This document shows, in pieces, positions 27,446 through 36,614 of a DNA stretch of 64,000 nt. The notes beneath the pieces are model-generated. The model worked only from the letters and a program-made list of their open reading frames with translations. It ran no database searches and was not told the DNA's origin. Numbering within the stretch: position 1 is the stretch's first letter; the number at the start of each line of letters is the position of its first letter. A program made the position numbers and the translations under genes. This DNA comes from Aquabacterium sp. (GTDB lineage: Bacteria; Pseudomonadota; Gammaproteobacteria; Burkholderiales; Burkholderiaceae_C), in assembly GCA_023266355.1 (NCBI GenBank), contig JAHFQM010000002.1, positions 558,001 to 622,000 on the forward strand. Reading direction: 5' to 3'.

Positions 27446-30400
27446 TCAAGGGCGGCGGACGCGGAACCAGGCCGCGTACATCGCCGGCAGCGCCAGCAGG
27501 GTCAGGGCCGTGGCGACGATCAGGCCGCCCATGATGGCCACGGCCATCGGGCCCCAGAACACGCTGCGGCTCAATGGGATCATGGCCAGCACGGCGGCGG
27601 CGGCCGTCAGCACGATGGGGCGGAAACGCCGCACGGCCGCGCCGATGACGGCGTCCCAGGCGGGCACACCGCGGGCGCGGTCCTGCTCGATCTGGTCGAT
27701 CAGGATGACGGAGTTGCGCATGATCATGCCCATCAGGGCGATCACGCCGAGCAGGGCCACGAAGCCGAACGGCCGGTCCAGGGCCAGCAACGCCAGCGCG
27801 ACGCCCGCGATGCCCATGGGGCCGGTCAGGAAGACCAGCAAGGCGCGCGAGAAGCTTTGCAGCTGCAGCATCAGCAGGGTGAAGATGATGAACAGCATCA
27901 CCGGCACGTTGGCAAAGATGGAGCCCTGGCCCTTGGTGCTTTCCTCGGCGGTGCCGGCCAACTGGATGCGGTAGCCCTGTGGCAGCTTGGCCTGCAGCGC
28001 CTGCATCTGCGGCCACAGCGCCTGGCTGACGGTGGGGCCTTGCACGCCTTCGCGCACATCGCCCTGCACCGTGACGGCGAAGTGGCGGCCTTCGCGCCAC
28101 AGCACGCCCGGCTCCCAGACCAGCTTGGGCTTGGCCACCTGCAGCACCGGGATCATCTTGCCCGAGGCCGTGGGCACGTAGGCGTTGTCCAGGGCTTCCA
28201 GGGTCTGGCGCTCGGACTGGGGCGTGCGGAAGTCGATGTCGATGAGGCGGTCGGCCTCGCGGTACTGCGCCACGGTCGCGCCCGAGGTCAGGATGCGGCT
28301 GGCCTGGGCGATCGACTGGGACGTCACGCCCAAGGCACGGGCCTTGTCCTGGTCCACCGACAGGCGGATGGCGCGGATGTACTCGTTCCAGTTGTCGTTG
28401 ACGCCGCGCATGTCGGGGTTGGCGCGCATCAGCGCCTTGGCTTCGGACGCGATCTTGCGCAGCGTTTCGACGTCATCGCCCACGATGCGGAACTGCACCG
28501 GGTAGGGCACGGGCGGACCGTTGGGCAGCAGCTTGACGCGGGCCCGCACTTCCGGGAACTCGGCGGCCATCAGCGCGGGCAGGGCCTTGCGCAGGCGCTC
28601 GCGGGCCTCGGTGCTTTCGGGCAGCAGCACGACCTGGCTGACGTTGCTCTGCGGGAAGATCTGGTCCATCGGCAGGTAGAAACGCGGCAGGCCGGTGCCC
28701 ACCCAGGTGCTCACGGTCTTGACGCCGGGCTCCTTCATCATGCGGGCCTCGAAGCGCTTGGCCACGTCTTCCGTGGCGTAGAAGCTGGTGCCCTCGGGCT
28801 GCCAGAGGTCCACGATGATTTCAGGGCGGCTGGAGTCAGGGAAGAACTGCTGCTGCACCTTGCCCATGCCGACCACGCCGAGCACGAGGGCCAGCAGGGT
28901 CAGGCCGATGGTGGCCCAGCGGTGGGCCACACACCAACCCACCAAACCCTTGAAGCGGTTGTAGAAGGGCGTGTCGTAGATGTCCACCACGTGCGCTGCA
29001 CCGCCTGGAGGTGCGTCCTGGCTGACCTTGGGCCTCGTGCGCAACAGCAGCAGGCCAAGGTAAGGCACGAAATAGACGGACACCAGCCAGGAAATCAGCA
29101 AGGCCGCGGCCGTGACGGCGAAGATGGCGTAGGTGTACTCGCCCGTGGCCGAGCGCGCCATGCCGATCGGCAGGAAGCCCGCCGCGGTGATGAGCGTGCC
29201 CGTGAGCATGGGCATGGCCGTGAGGTCATAGGCGGCAGTGGCCGCGCTGACCTTGTCGTAGCCCTCTTCCAGCTTGTGGACCATCATTTCGACGGCGATG
29301 ATGGCGTCGTCCACCAGCAGGCCGAGCGCGATGATCAGCGCCCCCAACGAGATTTTGTGCAGGCCCACGTCGGCGTAGTACATGACCAGGAAGGTCACCG
29401 CCAGCACCAGCGGGATGGTGATGGCCACGACCAGGCCCGGCCACACGTCCAGGCGCAGCGGCCTGGTGTGCAGGCCCAGGCTGACGAAGCTCACGGCGAG
29501 CACCACGACCACGGCTTCGAGCAGCACCTTCACGAACTCGCCCACCGAGCGGGACACCGCCTCGGGCTGGTTCTGGATCTGGTCGAGCTCGATGCCCGCG
29601 GGCAGCTCGGCGCGGATGGCGTCTGCCGCCTGGGTCAGGCTCTTGCCCAGCTGGATGATGTCGCCGCCCTTGGCCATGGAGATGCCCATGGCGATCACCT
29701 GCTTGCCCTGGTGGCGCACCTTGGTGGTGGGCGGGTCCTGGTAGGCGCGGCGGATGGTGGCGATGTCGCCCAGCTTCAGGCTGCGGGCCTGGCCATTGGC
29801 CGGGTTGACCGTGCGGATGGGCAGCGTGCGCAGTTGCTCGACCGCATTGAACGCGCCATTCACGCGCATCTGGACCGTGCTGCGCTCGTTGCTGAAGACG
29901 CCTGCGCCCTCGACGGCGTTCTGCGCATTCAGCTGCGCCACCACCTGGTTCATGTCGATGCCGAGCTGGGCCAGGCGACGCTGCGGGATCTCGACGTACA
30001 CCTTCTCCGGCTGGACGCCGAAGAGCTCGACCTTGGCCACGCCGGGCACGCGCAGCATGTCGGAGCGCGTCTTCTCGGCGAACTGGCGCAGCTCTTCCTC
30101 GCTGAAGCCATCGGCCGACAAGGCGTAGATGGAGCCGTACACATCGCCGAACTCGTCGTTGAAGAAGGGCCCGATCACGCCCTGCGGCAAGGTGGCGCGC
30201 ATGTCGCCGATCTTCTTGCGCACCTGGTACCAGAGGTTGGGGATGTCCTTCGGGGCCGAGTAGTCTTTGACCACCATCAGCGAGAAAGACTCGCCGGGCT
30301 TGGTGTAGGACTGGATGCGGTCGGCGTTGGGCACCTCCTGCAAGGTGCGCTCGATCTTGTCCGTGACCTGCTCGGCCATCTCCTGCGCCGTGGTGCCGGG

Positions 30401-30613
30401 CCAATAGGCACGCACGACCATCACGCGGAAGGCGAAAGGCGGGTCTTCGTCCTGGCCCAGCTGGAAATAAGACGCCACGCCCAGCAGCATCAGCACCACC
30501 ATCAGGTAGCGCGTCAGCGCGGGGTGCTCCAGGGCCCAGCGGGAGATGTTGAAGTGCTTCGCGCGAGGCGAGGACGCCTCATCGGATGGCGAATGGGGGT
30601 CGGGGTTGTGCAC
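27446..30613 (-). CDS. RND multidrug efflux permease, AcrB/TriC-like
   Basis: This is the inner-membrane proton-driven pump of a tripartite efflux system. The 1055-residue protein has the full RND repeat: TM1 after ALTRYLMVVLMLLG, a large periplasmic porter domain (PGTTAQEMAEQVTDKIE), TM4 with the proton-relay aspartates in GLLVDDAIIAVEMM, and a second half with FVGVIALMGMIMRNSVILIDQIEQD-like conserved sequence at FVALLGVIALMGMIM. Similarity by eye is closest to TriC/MexK-like pumps. The start is GTG at 30613, with AGGAG 7 nt upstream. The adaptor gene is 42 bp upstream. No outer-membrane channel gene is present, so a shared TolC/OprM is likely. Confidence 0.93.
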   Translation of the reverse strand: MHNPDPHSPSDEASSPRAKHFNISRWALEHPALTRYLMVVLMLLGVASYFQLGQDEDPPFAFRVMVVRAYWPGTTAQEMAEQVTDKIERTLQEVPNADRIQSYTKPGESFSLMVVKDYSAPKDIPNLWYQVRKKIGDMRATLPQGVIGPFFNDEFGDVYGSIYALSADGFSEEELRQFAEKTRSDMLRVPGVAKVELFGVQPEKVYVEIPQRRLAQLGIDMNQVVAQLNAQNAVEGAGVFSNERSTVQMRVNGAFNAVEQLRTLPIRTVNPANGQARSLKLGDIATIRRAYQDPPTTKVRHQGKQVIAMGISMAKGGDIIQLGKSLTQAADAIRAELPAGIELDQIQNQPEAVSRSVGEFVKVLLEAVVVVLAVSFVSLGLHTRPLRLDVWPGLVVAITIPLVLAVTFLVMYYADVGLHKISLGALIIALGLLVDDAIIAVEMMVHKLEEGYDKVSAATAAYDLTAMPMLTGTLITAAGFLPIGMARSATGEYTYAIFAVTAAALLISWLVSVYFVPYLGLLLLRTRPKVSQDAPPGGAAHVVDIYDTPFYNRFKGLVGWCVAHRWATIGLTLLALVLGVVGMGKVQQQFFPDSSRPEIIVDLWQPEGTSFYATEDVAKRFEARMMKEPGVKTVSTWVGTGLPRFYLPMDQIFPQSNVSQVVLLPESTEARERLRKALPALMAAEFPEVRARVKLLPNGPPVPYPVQFRIVGDDVETLRKIASEAKALMRANPDMRGVNDNWNEYIRAIRLSVDQDKARALGVTSQSIAQASRILTSGATVAQYREADRLIDIDFRTPQSERQTLEALDNAYVPTASGKMIPVLQVAKPKLVWEPGVLWREGRHFAVTVQGDVREGVQGPTVSQALWPQMQALQAKLPQGYRIQLAGTAEESTKGQGSIFANVPVMLFIIFTLLMLQLQSFSRALLVFLTGPMGIAGVALALLALDRPFGFVALLGVIALMGMIMRNSVILIDQIEQDRARGVPAWDAVIGAAVRRFRPIVLTAAAAVLAMIPLSRSVFWGPMAVAIMGGLIVATALTLLALPAMYAAWFRVRRP

Positions 30614-30655
30614 CGCCTGCTCCTGACGTGATCGGGTGGAGATCCGCGAACGGGA

Positions 30656-31786
30656 TCAGGAACGGGGGGCGGACGCTGCGGCGGCGGCTTCCTGGAAACG
30701 GCGAACTTTCTGCCCTGGCTGCAGCACGTGGGCCCCGGCCGTGACCACTTCCTGGCCGGCCTTCAGCCCGCGGGCGACCTGCACGACGTTGCCCAGCACA
30801 TCGGCCGTGACGACGACCTGAGGCTGGACGGTCATGCTGCCGGGGTCGAGCACCCAGACCACGGACTTGCCGTCGCGCTCCACCACCGCGGGCAGCGGCA
30901 GTTGCAAGCCCACGGCCACGCGGCTGGGCACGCGCATCTGCACGGACGCCGTCTGGCCCAGCTCGAAGGAGGCAAAGGCCGCGCCGGACACATCGGCCTT
31001 GGCCAGGTAAGTGCGGGTGACCGGGTCGGTGGCCGCGGCGACTTCGCGCACGGTGGCGTTCAGCCAGTCGGCGGCGCCCCAGCGGCGCACCTGCACAGCC
31101 CCCGGCTTGCCGGCCAGCGGTCGCACCACGGCGCCGAGGTCTTCCGGCACAGAGAACACGACGTCGCGCGCGCCATCGTGGGCCAGGGTGAGCACGGGCT
31201 GACCTGCGGCCACGACCTGGCCGGGCTCGACATCGACCGCGGTGATGACACCGGCCGCGGTGGCCGTCAGCACGGCATAGCTGGCCTGGTTGGCCTGCAC
31301 GCCGGTTTGAGCGCGGGCCTGGCGCAGGGCAGCCTGGGCGGCGCGCTCGTTGGTGCTGTGGCGCTCCAGTTCAGCCTCGCTGATGAAGCCCTGGGCGCGC
31401 AATTCCTTGAAGCGACGCAGGTCGGCCACCGCCTGGGCGGCCTGAGCTTCGGCCGTGGCCAGGCCTGCGCGAGCGACGTCTTCACCGAGTTTGAGGTCTT
31501 GCGGGTCCAGTTGCACCAGGGCTTGGCCGGCCTGCACATGCTGGCCAAGCTCCACCAAGCGGCGCGTCACCTTGCCGCCGACGCGGAAACCGAGGCGGGA
31601 CTCCGTCCGTGCGCGCACCTCGGCGGCAAACTCGCGGCTCAGGGCGCCGCCCGATTCGGCCAGCACCAACGTGCGCACCGAGCGCACCACAGGGGGTACC
31701 TCGGCAGGCTTGCTGCAAGCCACCAGCATCGAGGCAGCGACCAAGGACAAGATCAGGGAAACCGGGGGCCAGCGCAGTGTGTTCAT
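30656..31786 (-). CDS. RND efflux periplasmic adaptor (membrane fusion) lipoprotein
   Basis: The adaptor bridges the RND pump and an outer-membrane channel. The 376-residue protein has a lipoprotein signal (SLILSLVAASMLVAC, lipid Cys near 23), the biotinyl-lipoyl half motifs SRLGFRVGGKVTRRLVELGQHVQAGQALVQLDPQDL and LTATAAGVITAVDVEPGQVVAAGQPVL, a coiled-coil hairpin between them, and C-terminal beta-barrel and membrane-proximal domains. The ATG at 31786 is chosen because the predicted promoter and operator lie between it and the longer upstream frame. No clear Shine-Dalgarno sequence is seen. Confidence 0.92.
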   Translation of the reverse strand: MNTLRWPPVSLILSLVAASMLVACSKPAEVPPVVRSVRTLVLAESGGALSREFAAEVRARTESRLGFRVGGKVTRRLVELGQHVQAGQALVQLDPQDLKLGEDVARAGLATAEAQAAQAVADLRRFKELRAQGFISEAELERHSTNERAAQAALRQARAQTGVQANQASYAVLTATAAGVITAVDVEPGQVVAAGQPVLTLAHDGARDVVFSVPEDLGAVVRPLAGKPGAVQVRRWGAADWLNATVREVAAATDPVTRTYLAKADVSGAAFASFELGQTASVQMRVPSRVAVGLQLPLPAVVERDGKSVVWVLDPGSMTVQPQVVVTADVLGNVVQVARGLKAGQEVVTAGAHVLQPGQKVRRFQEAAAAASAPRS

Positions 31787-31817
31787 TGTTGTCGGCTGAT
31801 GGGTGAGGGCCTTGTTC

Positions 31818-31865
31818 ACTGACCCGCGGGTCAGTAATGTAGGCAGGCTGTCGCCCATCTGTCAA
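31818..31865 (-). promoter_or_regulatory. RND pump promoter with perfect palindromic operator
   Basis: On the minus strand TTGACA (31860-31865) and TACATT (31836-31841) are spaced 18 bp. The 18-bp perfect palindrome ACTGACCCGCGGGTCAGT (31818-31835) follows the -10 box directly and covers the expected start of transcription. This is the usual layout for a TetR-family repressor of an efflux pump. No TetR gene lies in the window. Confidence 0.65.
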
Positions 31866-31936
31866 TTCGTCTGTTGAGACAATGTCGTCTTGGCGCCCTG
31901 CCGCGTCACCTCTTGCCCGTGAACCCACCGCCTTCC

Positions 31937-32875
31937 ATGCCCACCTCGCCCCCGTCTGCGCAAGCCTCGTCCAACCCCAGCGGCACACCCAGCCCCGCAG
32001 GCCAACCCGAACACCCGGAACACCCTGCGAAAGCCCGGGGCCACGTCCCGGTGGCCGGCAGCAGCCTGGCCCTGGCCCTGGCCCTGGTGCCCGCGCCGCG
32101 CCGCCCTGCCCTCGCGCTGTGGCTGCGCTGGTGGCACGAAGTCAGCCGCATCCCCTTGAGCGTTCAAGACCCCGGCGTGGCCGAGACCAAACTCGGCTGG
32201 TGGCGACAGGAACTGGCAGAAGTGGCACAAGGCCGCGCTCGCCACCCGCTGATGCGCGAGTGGCTGACCCTGCCCACCGACGACACGGCCGCCCTGCCCT
32301 GGACCTGGTGGCAGCAACAGCTGGACGGCCTGACGCAATTGACGCAGCAAACGCGCTGGATGGACGAGGCGAGCCTGCAACGCCACGCCCTGCAAACCAC
32401 GGGCAACGCCTGTGCCGTGGCGGCCCACTTGCTCGGTGCGCGCAGCGAGGCGGCGACCGCAGCGGCACGCACCCTGGGCCAAGGCCTGCGGCAGGCCCAC
32501 ATGCTGGCCCGGCTGGGTCAGGACGCCCGCGCGGGCTGGGTGATGGTGGGCATCGACTGGTTGCAGGCCCACGACGTGCGCGCCCACCAGCTCAGCCGCC
32601 CCGAAACGCCGATGCCTGCGGGTTGGGCGCAGTTGCTGGCCGCGCTGCACCAACGCGCGCGCGCCACCTTGGGCCAGGCGCTGGCAGAGGTCCGTGCCCT
32701 GCCCTCGCCAGAGCGCCGCGCCCTGCGCCCGCTGGTGTACCTGGCGCACGCTTCGCTGGCCCTGGCAGATGCCGTGCACGCATCGGGTGAGACGGTGTTG
32801 CACCAGCGCATCCTGCTGACGCCGCTGCGCAAGGGCTGGATGGCGCAGCAGCTGCGCTGGGGCTGGCTGCGCTGA
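31937..32875 (+). CDS. Squalene/phytoene synthase-like protein
   Basis: The 312-residue protein resembles the squalene/phytoene synthase fold, especially the NDUFAF6-like branch: ALALWLRWWHEVSRI, AETKLGWWRQELAEVAQGRARHPL, and GQGLRQAHMLARLGQDARAGWVMVGIDWL in the place of the second helical motif. The Asp-rich diphosphate-binding DxxxD motifs of true synthases are not visible, so a catalytic role in isoprenoid synthesis is doubtful. The N-terminal 35 residues are Pro/Ser-rich and look disordered. It is divergent from the RND operon, and its stop lies 4 bp from that of the convergent TIGR03790 gene. Confidence 0.75.
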   Translation: MPTSPPSAQASSNPSGTPSPAGQPEHPEHPAKARGHVPVAGSSLALALALVPAPRRPALALWLRWWHEVSRIPLSVQDPGVAETKLGWWRQELAEVAQGRARHPLMREWLTLPTDDTAALPWTWWQQQLDGLTQLTQQTRWMDEASLQRHALQTTGNACAVAAHLLGARSEAATAAARTLGQGLRQAHMLARLGQDARAGWVMVGIDWLQAHDVRAHQLSRPETPMPAGWAQLLAALHQRARATLGQALAEVRALPSPERRALRPLVYLAHASLALADAVHASGETVLHQRILLTPLRKGWMAQQLRWGWLR

Positions 32876-32879
32876 GCCC

Positions 32880-34301
32880 TCACTTCATCGACATGCCGCG
32901 CAGGATCTCGCTGCGTGCCAGTTCACCGGGAATGTCCTTGGCCGGGTCTTTCATCGGATCTTTCGGCACATCTTTGGCCGGCTCTTTCGGTGGCTCGCGG
33001 GGCACATCGGCGGGCGGCTCCCGCACAGGCTCACGCGTCTCACGTGGCTCACGGGCGAAAGGCGCCGCCAACGGTTCACCCACGAACACGCCCTGGGCCG
33101 GCCACAGCACGCTTTTCCAGTAGGCCTCCAGCGCGGTGGCACCCTGGGCGTAGAACAGCAGCAACGCCTGCGGGTGGGGGAACTTCTGCCAGTGCGCGCA
33201 GGGCTCGCTGACAGTGCCGTAGCTGGCCGTGGCGCCCGCGTGGATCCACGCCAAGGCGGTCATCTGCCCATGCGGCTTGTCGAAGATGCCGCCAAACGAC
33301 GTGAGGTGATCGGCCAATGCACCAGGCACGAAATTCACCGTGTCCAGCCAATCGATGTTGGCCTTGCCGGTCATGTAGAGCAGCACCCGGTCGGCGTTCT
33401 TGAGCGCATCGGTGCGGTCGATCTGCACGTCCACCCCCAGGCGGCTGACCTGCGTGGGCGGCGGGTAAAACACTTGGCGCACGCTGCGCACATTGTCGGA
33501 GGTGATGACAAAGTGGGCCGTGACAGGCAGCGCGCCGCGCAAACCCAGGCTGCCATCGGACTTCACGCCGCGATCGATCAAGGCCTTGGCGGTTTCGAAA
33601 TCACGCGCGGCCAACAACATGCCCAGGCGCATGCCGTGGTCCTTGAAGGGGCGCGACGAGGCGCTGCCAAAGTAGGTCGATGACCGAGCGGGGCCGCAAT
33701 TGGCCGCGCACAACTTGGAGTCAAAGCCCATGGCCAGCGCGCCAGTGATGCTCTGGCAATCCACGCCATACGGCATGCGCCAGGCCAGGGCCAGGCCCTG
33801 CACCTGGTCACCGTAAAAGGCCTGGACGCGCTTGTTGAAGTCTTCGAATTCCTGCGGGGTCAACGCCGACTTGACGGGCAGGCTGACACGCAGGATGTGG
33901 TGCTCGGGGATGCGGCGCGCACGCGCGTAGTACTCGCCCACCTGGACGGAGTAGGGGTCGTCCGTGTTGATGACCAGCCCCAAGTCCTGCGCCGTGATGC
34001 GCCCGATCACCCGCGGCACCGACAACCACCGGCGTGGCGCGGGCCCTGCCTGAGGCGTTGCAGGCATCGCAGGTGTGGCCGATGCGGCCCGCGGCCCTGA
34101 TGCGCCTGGCGCTGGCTGGGACTGGGCTGGCTGATATTGCGCCAGCTGCGTTCGGGCAGGCAGATCGTTGCGCCCCCCCTGGAGCACCTCGGCCGCCTGC
34201 GCCACAGGCATCACGCCCGCCATCGACACCAGCGCCCAGACCACGGCCACGAGCGCTCGGCCAAGGGTCCAGCGGCCCGGCAAAGATTCAAAAATGTGCA
34301 T
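32880..34301 (-). CDS. TIGR03790 family secreted protein of unknown function
   Basis: The 473-residue protein has a signal peptide (LVAVVWALVSMAGVMPVAQA), a Pro/Ala/Gln-rich linker, then the family core: LGLVINTDDPYSVQVGEYYARARRIPEHHILRV, LALAWRMPYGVDCQSITGALAMGFD, PFKDHGMRLGMLLAARDFETAKALIDRGVKSDGSL, DRVLLYMTGKANIDWL and GATASYGTVSEPC. The last 60 residues are a charged Pro-rich tail with repeated KDPxKDPAKD and PREPPKEP units. As I recall, this family is found essentially only in genomes that carry exosortase. The function is unknown. The start is uncertain: GTG at 34328 adds nine residues. Confidence 0.75.
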   Translation of the reverse strand: MHIFESLPGRWTLGRALVAVVWALVSMAGVMPVAQAAEVLQGGRNDLPARTQLAQYQPAQSQPAPGASGPRAASATPAMPATPQAGPAPRRWLSVPRVIGRITAQDLGLVINTDDPYSVQVGEYYARARRIPEHHILRVSLPVKSALTPQEFEDFNKRVQAFYGDQVQGLALAWRMPYGVDCQSITGALAMGFDSKLCAANCGPARSSTYFGSASSRPFKDHGMRLGMLLAARDFETAKALIDRGVKSDGSLGLRGALPVTAHFVITSDNVRSVRQVFYPPPTQVSRLGVDVQIDRTDALKNADRVLLYMTGKANIDWLDTVNFVPGALADHLTSFGGIFDKPHGQMTALAWIHAGATASYGTVSEPCAHWQKFPHPQALLLFYAQGATALEAYWKSVLWPAQGVFVGEPLAAPFAREPRETREPVREPPADVPREPPKEPAKDVPKDPMKDPAKDIPGELARSEILRGMSMK

Positions 34302-34422
34302 TGCGGTATCAGATGCCAAAAAAGACACACCCGAAGGGAGGATGAACGCTCAAGCGGCCGATTATTTCGCCGATTGCTCAGGAATCCCACTTTCCAAAAC
34401 GTGATTCCGCGGAGAAAAACCC

Positions 34423-35178
34423 ATGAGCGACCCCAAACCAGACAGCACCTCCATCCAGGTGATCGGCCGCATGTTCTCTCTGCTGGAGACACTCGCCCAC
34501 GAAGGCGATGCCATTTCGCTGAAATCCATCAGCGAGCAGACAGGCCTGCACCCCTCCACCGCGCACCGCATCCTCAACGACCTGGCCGTCGGTGGCCTGG
34601 TGGAGCGATCGGGCCCGGGCGCCTACCGGCTGGGCATCCGCCTGCTGACCCTGGGCAACCTCGTGAAATCGCGCCTGGACGTGCGCGAGCTGGCCGTGCG
34701 CCCCATGCAGGAACTGCACCGCATGACCGGGCACCCGGTGTCGCTGTTCGTGCGACACGAAGACGAAGCCCTGTGCGTGGAGCGCACCGTGACCGAGCGC
34801 TCGGGCGTGCAAGTGACCCGCGTGATGGGGCTGCGCCTGCCCCTGACCGGCTGTGCCGCAGGCAAGGTGCTGCTGCTCAATGACTCTGCTGTGGTGTTGC
34901 GCGCCCTGTGCACCGCCCAAGGCACGCGCTACGAGCTGGTGCAAGCGGAACTGGGTTTGGTGCGCCAAAGCGGCCTGGCCATGGACAGCGAAAGTGCGGA
35001 CCCGCAACTGCAGGTGATCGTCACCCCGGTGCACGACGACCTGGGCGGCGTGGTCGCCAGCCTGGCGCTGAACGTGTCCCACCTGAGCAGCGTGCCGCCC
35101 GAGTGGCAGGACGCCCTCAAGGCCAGCGCGCAGCGGGTGTCGGCCCTGCTGGGCTGGCAACACGCGGCATCGGCCTGA
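34423..35178 (+). CDS. IclR-family transcriptional regulator
   Basis: A 251-residue regulator with an N-terminal winged helix-turn-helix (IQVIGRMFSLLETLAHEGDAISLKSISEQTGLHPSTAHRILNDLAVGGLVER) and a C-terminal effector-binding GAF-like domain (LSLFVRHEDEALCVERT-type region, MGLRLPLTGCAAGKVLL). GGAG lies 8 nt before the ATG. IclR proteins usually control aromatic or small-carbon catabolism, but no catabolic operon is adjacent. The divergent TIGR03790 gene starts 121 bp away, and the target cannot be named. Confidence 0.92.
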   Translation: MSDPKPDSTSIQVIGRMFSLLETLAHEGDAISLKSISEQTGLHPSTAHRILNDLAVGGLVERSGPGAYRLGIRLLTLGNLVKSRLDVRELAVRPMQELHRMTGHPVSLFVRHEDEALCVERTVTERSGVQVTRVMGLRLPLTGCAAGKVLLLNDSAVVLRALCTAQGTRYELVQAELGLVRQSGLAMDSESADPQLQVIVTPVHDDLGGVVASLALNVSHLSSVPPEWQDALKASAQRVSALLGWQHAASA

Positions 35179-35208
35179 GGCCCATCCAAGCGCCGATTCA
35201 GGCGCCGA

Positions 35209-36504
35209 TCAGGACGTGACCTTGGCGGCGCCGGGCACCACCGTCGTGGTGGTCGAAGAAGTCTTGTGCGGGGCACGCTCCAGCCAGCGGCGCACACGCT
35301 CGGCGTCGGCCTGGCGCGAGTACTTCCCGGTGGAGTCCAGGAAGATCATGATGTACTTGCGACCCACCATGCTGGCCTGCATGACCAGGCAGCGGCCGGC
35401 TTCCACGATGTAACCGGTCTTCTGCAAACCGATGTCCCAGGCCGGGCTGCGCACCAGGCTGTTGGTGTTGCGGAACTGGACTTGGCGGTTGCCCAGGCGC
35501 ACAGCGTGCTCGGGCGAGGTGGACAGCTCGCGGATGAGCGGCTGTTGGTACGCGGCCTTCACCAGCACGGCCAGGTCACGCGCGCTGGACTGGTTGTTGC
35601 TGTTCAGGCCGGTGGGGTCCACGTAGCGGGTGTCTTGCATGCCCAGGAGCTTGGCCTTGGCGTTCATCACCGACACGAAAGCCTGCAAGCCACCGGGATA
35701 GGTGCGTCCCAGCGCATGCGCCGCGCGGTTCTCGGACGACATCAGCGCCAGGTGCAGCAGTTCGCCGCGGGTCAGCGTGGCGCCCACGGTCAGGCGCGAG
35801 CTGCTGTTCTTCTCGGTGTCCACATCGTCGCTGGTGACGGTGATGTCCTCGTCCATGGGCAGGCGCGCATCGACGATGACGGCAGCGGTCATCAGTTTGG
35901 TCAAGGAAGCAATCGGCAGCACCGCCTCGGAATTCTTGGCCAGCACGACCTCGTTGGTCTCCTGGTCCATGACGAGGGCCACGCTGGATTTCAGGTCCAG
36001 CGGGTCGGACGTGTGGTGCAGTCCATAGATCTGGCCAAACGAAGCGCCGGTGGCACCGGACGCAGCGGCCACGGTGGCCGAAGGCTTCAAGGGCACGCCG
36101 GCCGGGGTCTTCACCGAAATCGGCATCAGCGGCATCTGGGCCTGCACTGGCGCTTCAACCCGGGCTTGGGCCAGGGGCATGGCGCCTGCGCCGGCCTGGC
36201 GCACACGGCCTTTGCGGTTGACGGCTGCACTGGCCGAGGACCGCGCCGACGAGGCCACGGCTTTGCCGGACGGCTTGGCCGCGGCTCGGACCGATGTTTT
36301 GGCGGAGGACTTGGCCGGGGACTTGACGAAGCGGGCGGCAGGCGCCTTGGCTGCCTGCACTGTCTTGGACGTGATCGCCTTGGCCTGGCGCGTGGCCTTG
36401 GCCTGCACCGGCGCAGACCAGCCGAGTGCCAGCAACAGTGCCGTCACACCTGCCAGAAAGCAGACATCCTTGCGGAAATTCATCTTGCGCTTGTTGCCAA
36501 CCAC
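35209..36504 (-). CDS. D-alanyl-D-alanine endopeptidase/carboxypeptidase (PBP7-like)
   Basis: This is a periplasmic low-molecular-weight penicillin-binding protein that trims peptidoglycan. The SxxK (S200-K203, PIASLTKLM), SxN (S257-E258-N259) and KTG (GLQKTGYI) motifs of the S11 peptidase family are present. An unusual stretch of about 75 residues after the signal peptide is rich in Ala, Lys and Ser. The GTG at 36504 is preferred because AAAGGG lies 8 nt upstream and the promoter at 36530-36558 gives a short leader. ATG at 36483 would give 424 residues instead of 431. Confidence 0.9.
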   Translation of the reverse strand: MVGNKRKMNFRKDVCFLAGVTALLLALGWSAPVQAKATRQAKAITSKTVQAAKAPAARFVKSPAKSSAKTSVRAAAKPSGKAVASSARSSASAAVNRKGRVRQAGAGAMPLAQARVEAPVQAQMPLMPISVKTPAGVPLKPSATVAAASGATGASFGQIYGLHHTSDPLDLKSSVALVMDQETNEVVLAKNSEAVLPIASLTKLMTAAVIVDARLPMDEDITVTSDDVDTEKNSSSRLTVGATLTRGELLHLALMSSENRAAHALGRTYPGGLQAFVSVMNAKAKLLGMQDTRYVDPTGLNSNNQSSARDLAVLVKAAYQQPLIRELSTSPEHAVRLGNRQVQFRNTNSLVRSPAWDIGLQKTGYIVEAGRCLVMQASMVGRKYIMIFLDSTGKYSRQADAERVRRWLERAPHKTSSTTTTVVPGAAKVTS

Positions 36505-36529
36505 GATACAGCCCTTTCGTCCTCACCGA

Positions 36530-36558
36530 AGTGTAATGAAAAAACGCGCAAGATCAAA
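36530..36558 (-). promoter_or_regulatory. Promoter of the PBP7-like gene
   Basis: Minus-strand TTTGAT and TACACT separated by 17 bp, with a T-rich spacer. The predicted start near 36523 gives a leader of about 19 nt including the ribosome-binding site. Confidence 0.55.
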
Positions 36559-36614
36559 GACTTACGCGTCATTCATGAAGTGACCCGGCAAAAACCTGTC
36601 ACCGAGGGGCTGAT

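Noticed and set aside
27344..30631. 1095-codon plus-strand open frame opposite the RND pump gene
   Set aside because: Antisense shadow rich in His, Gln, Asp and Arg, with no motif or credible ribosome-binding site; the RND protein is conserved throughout.
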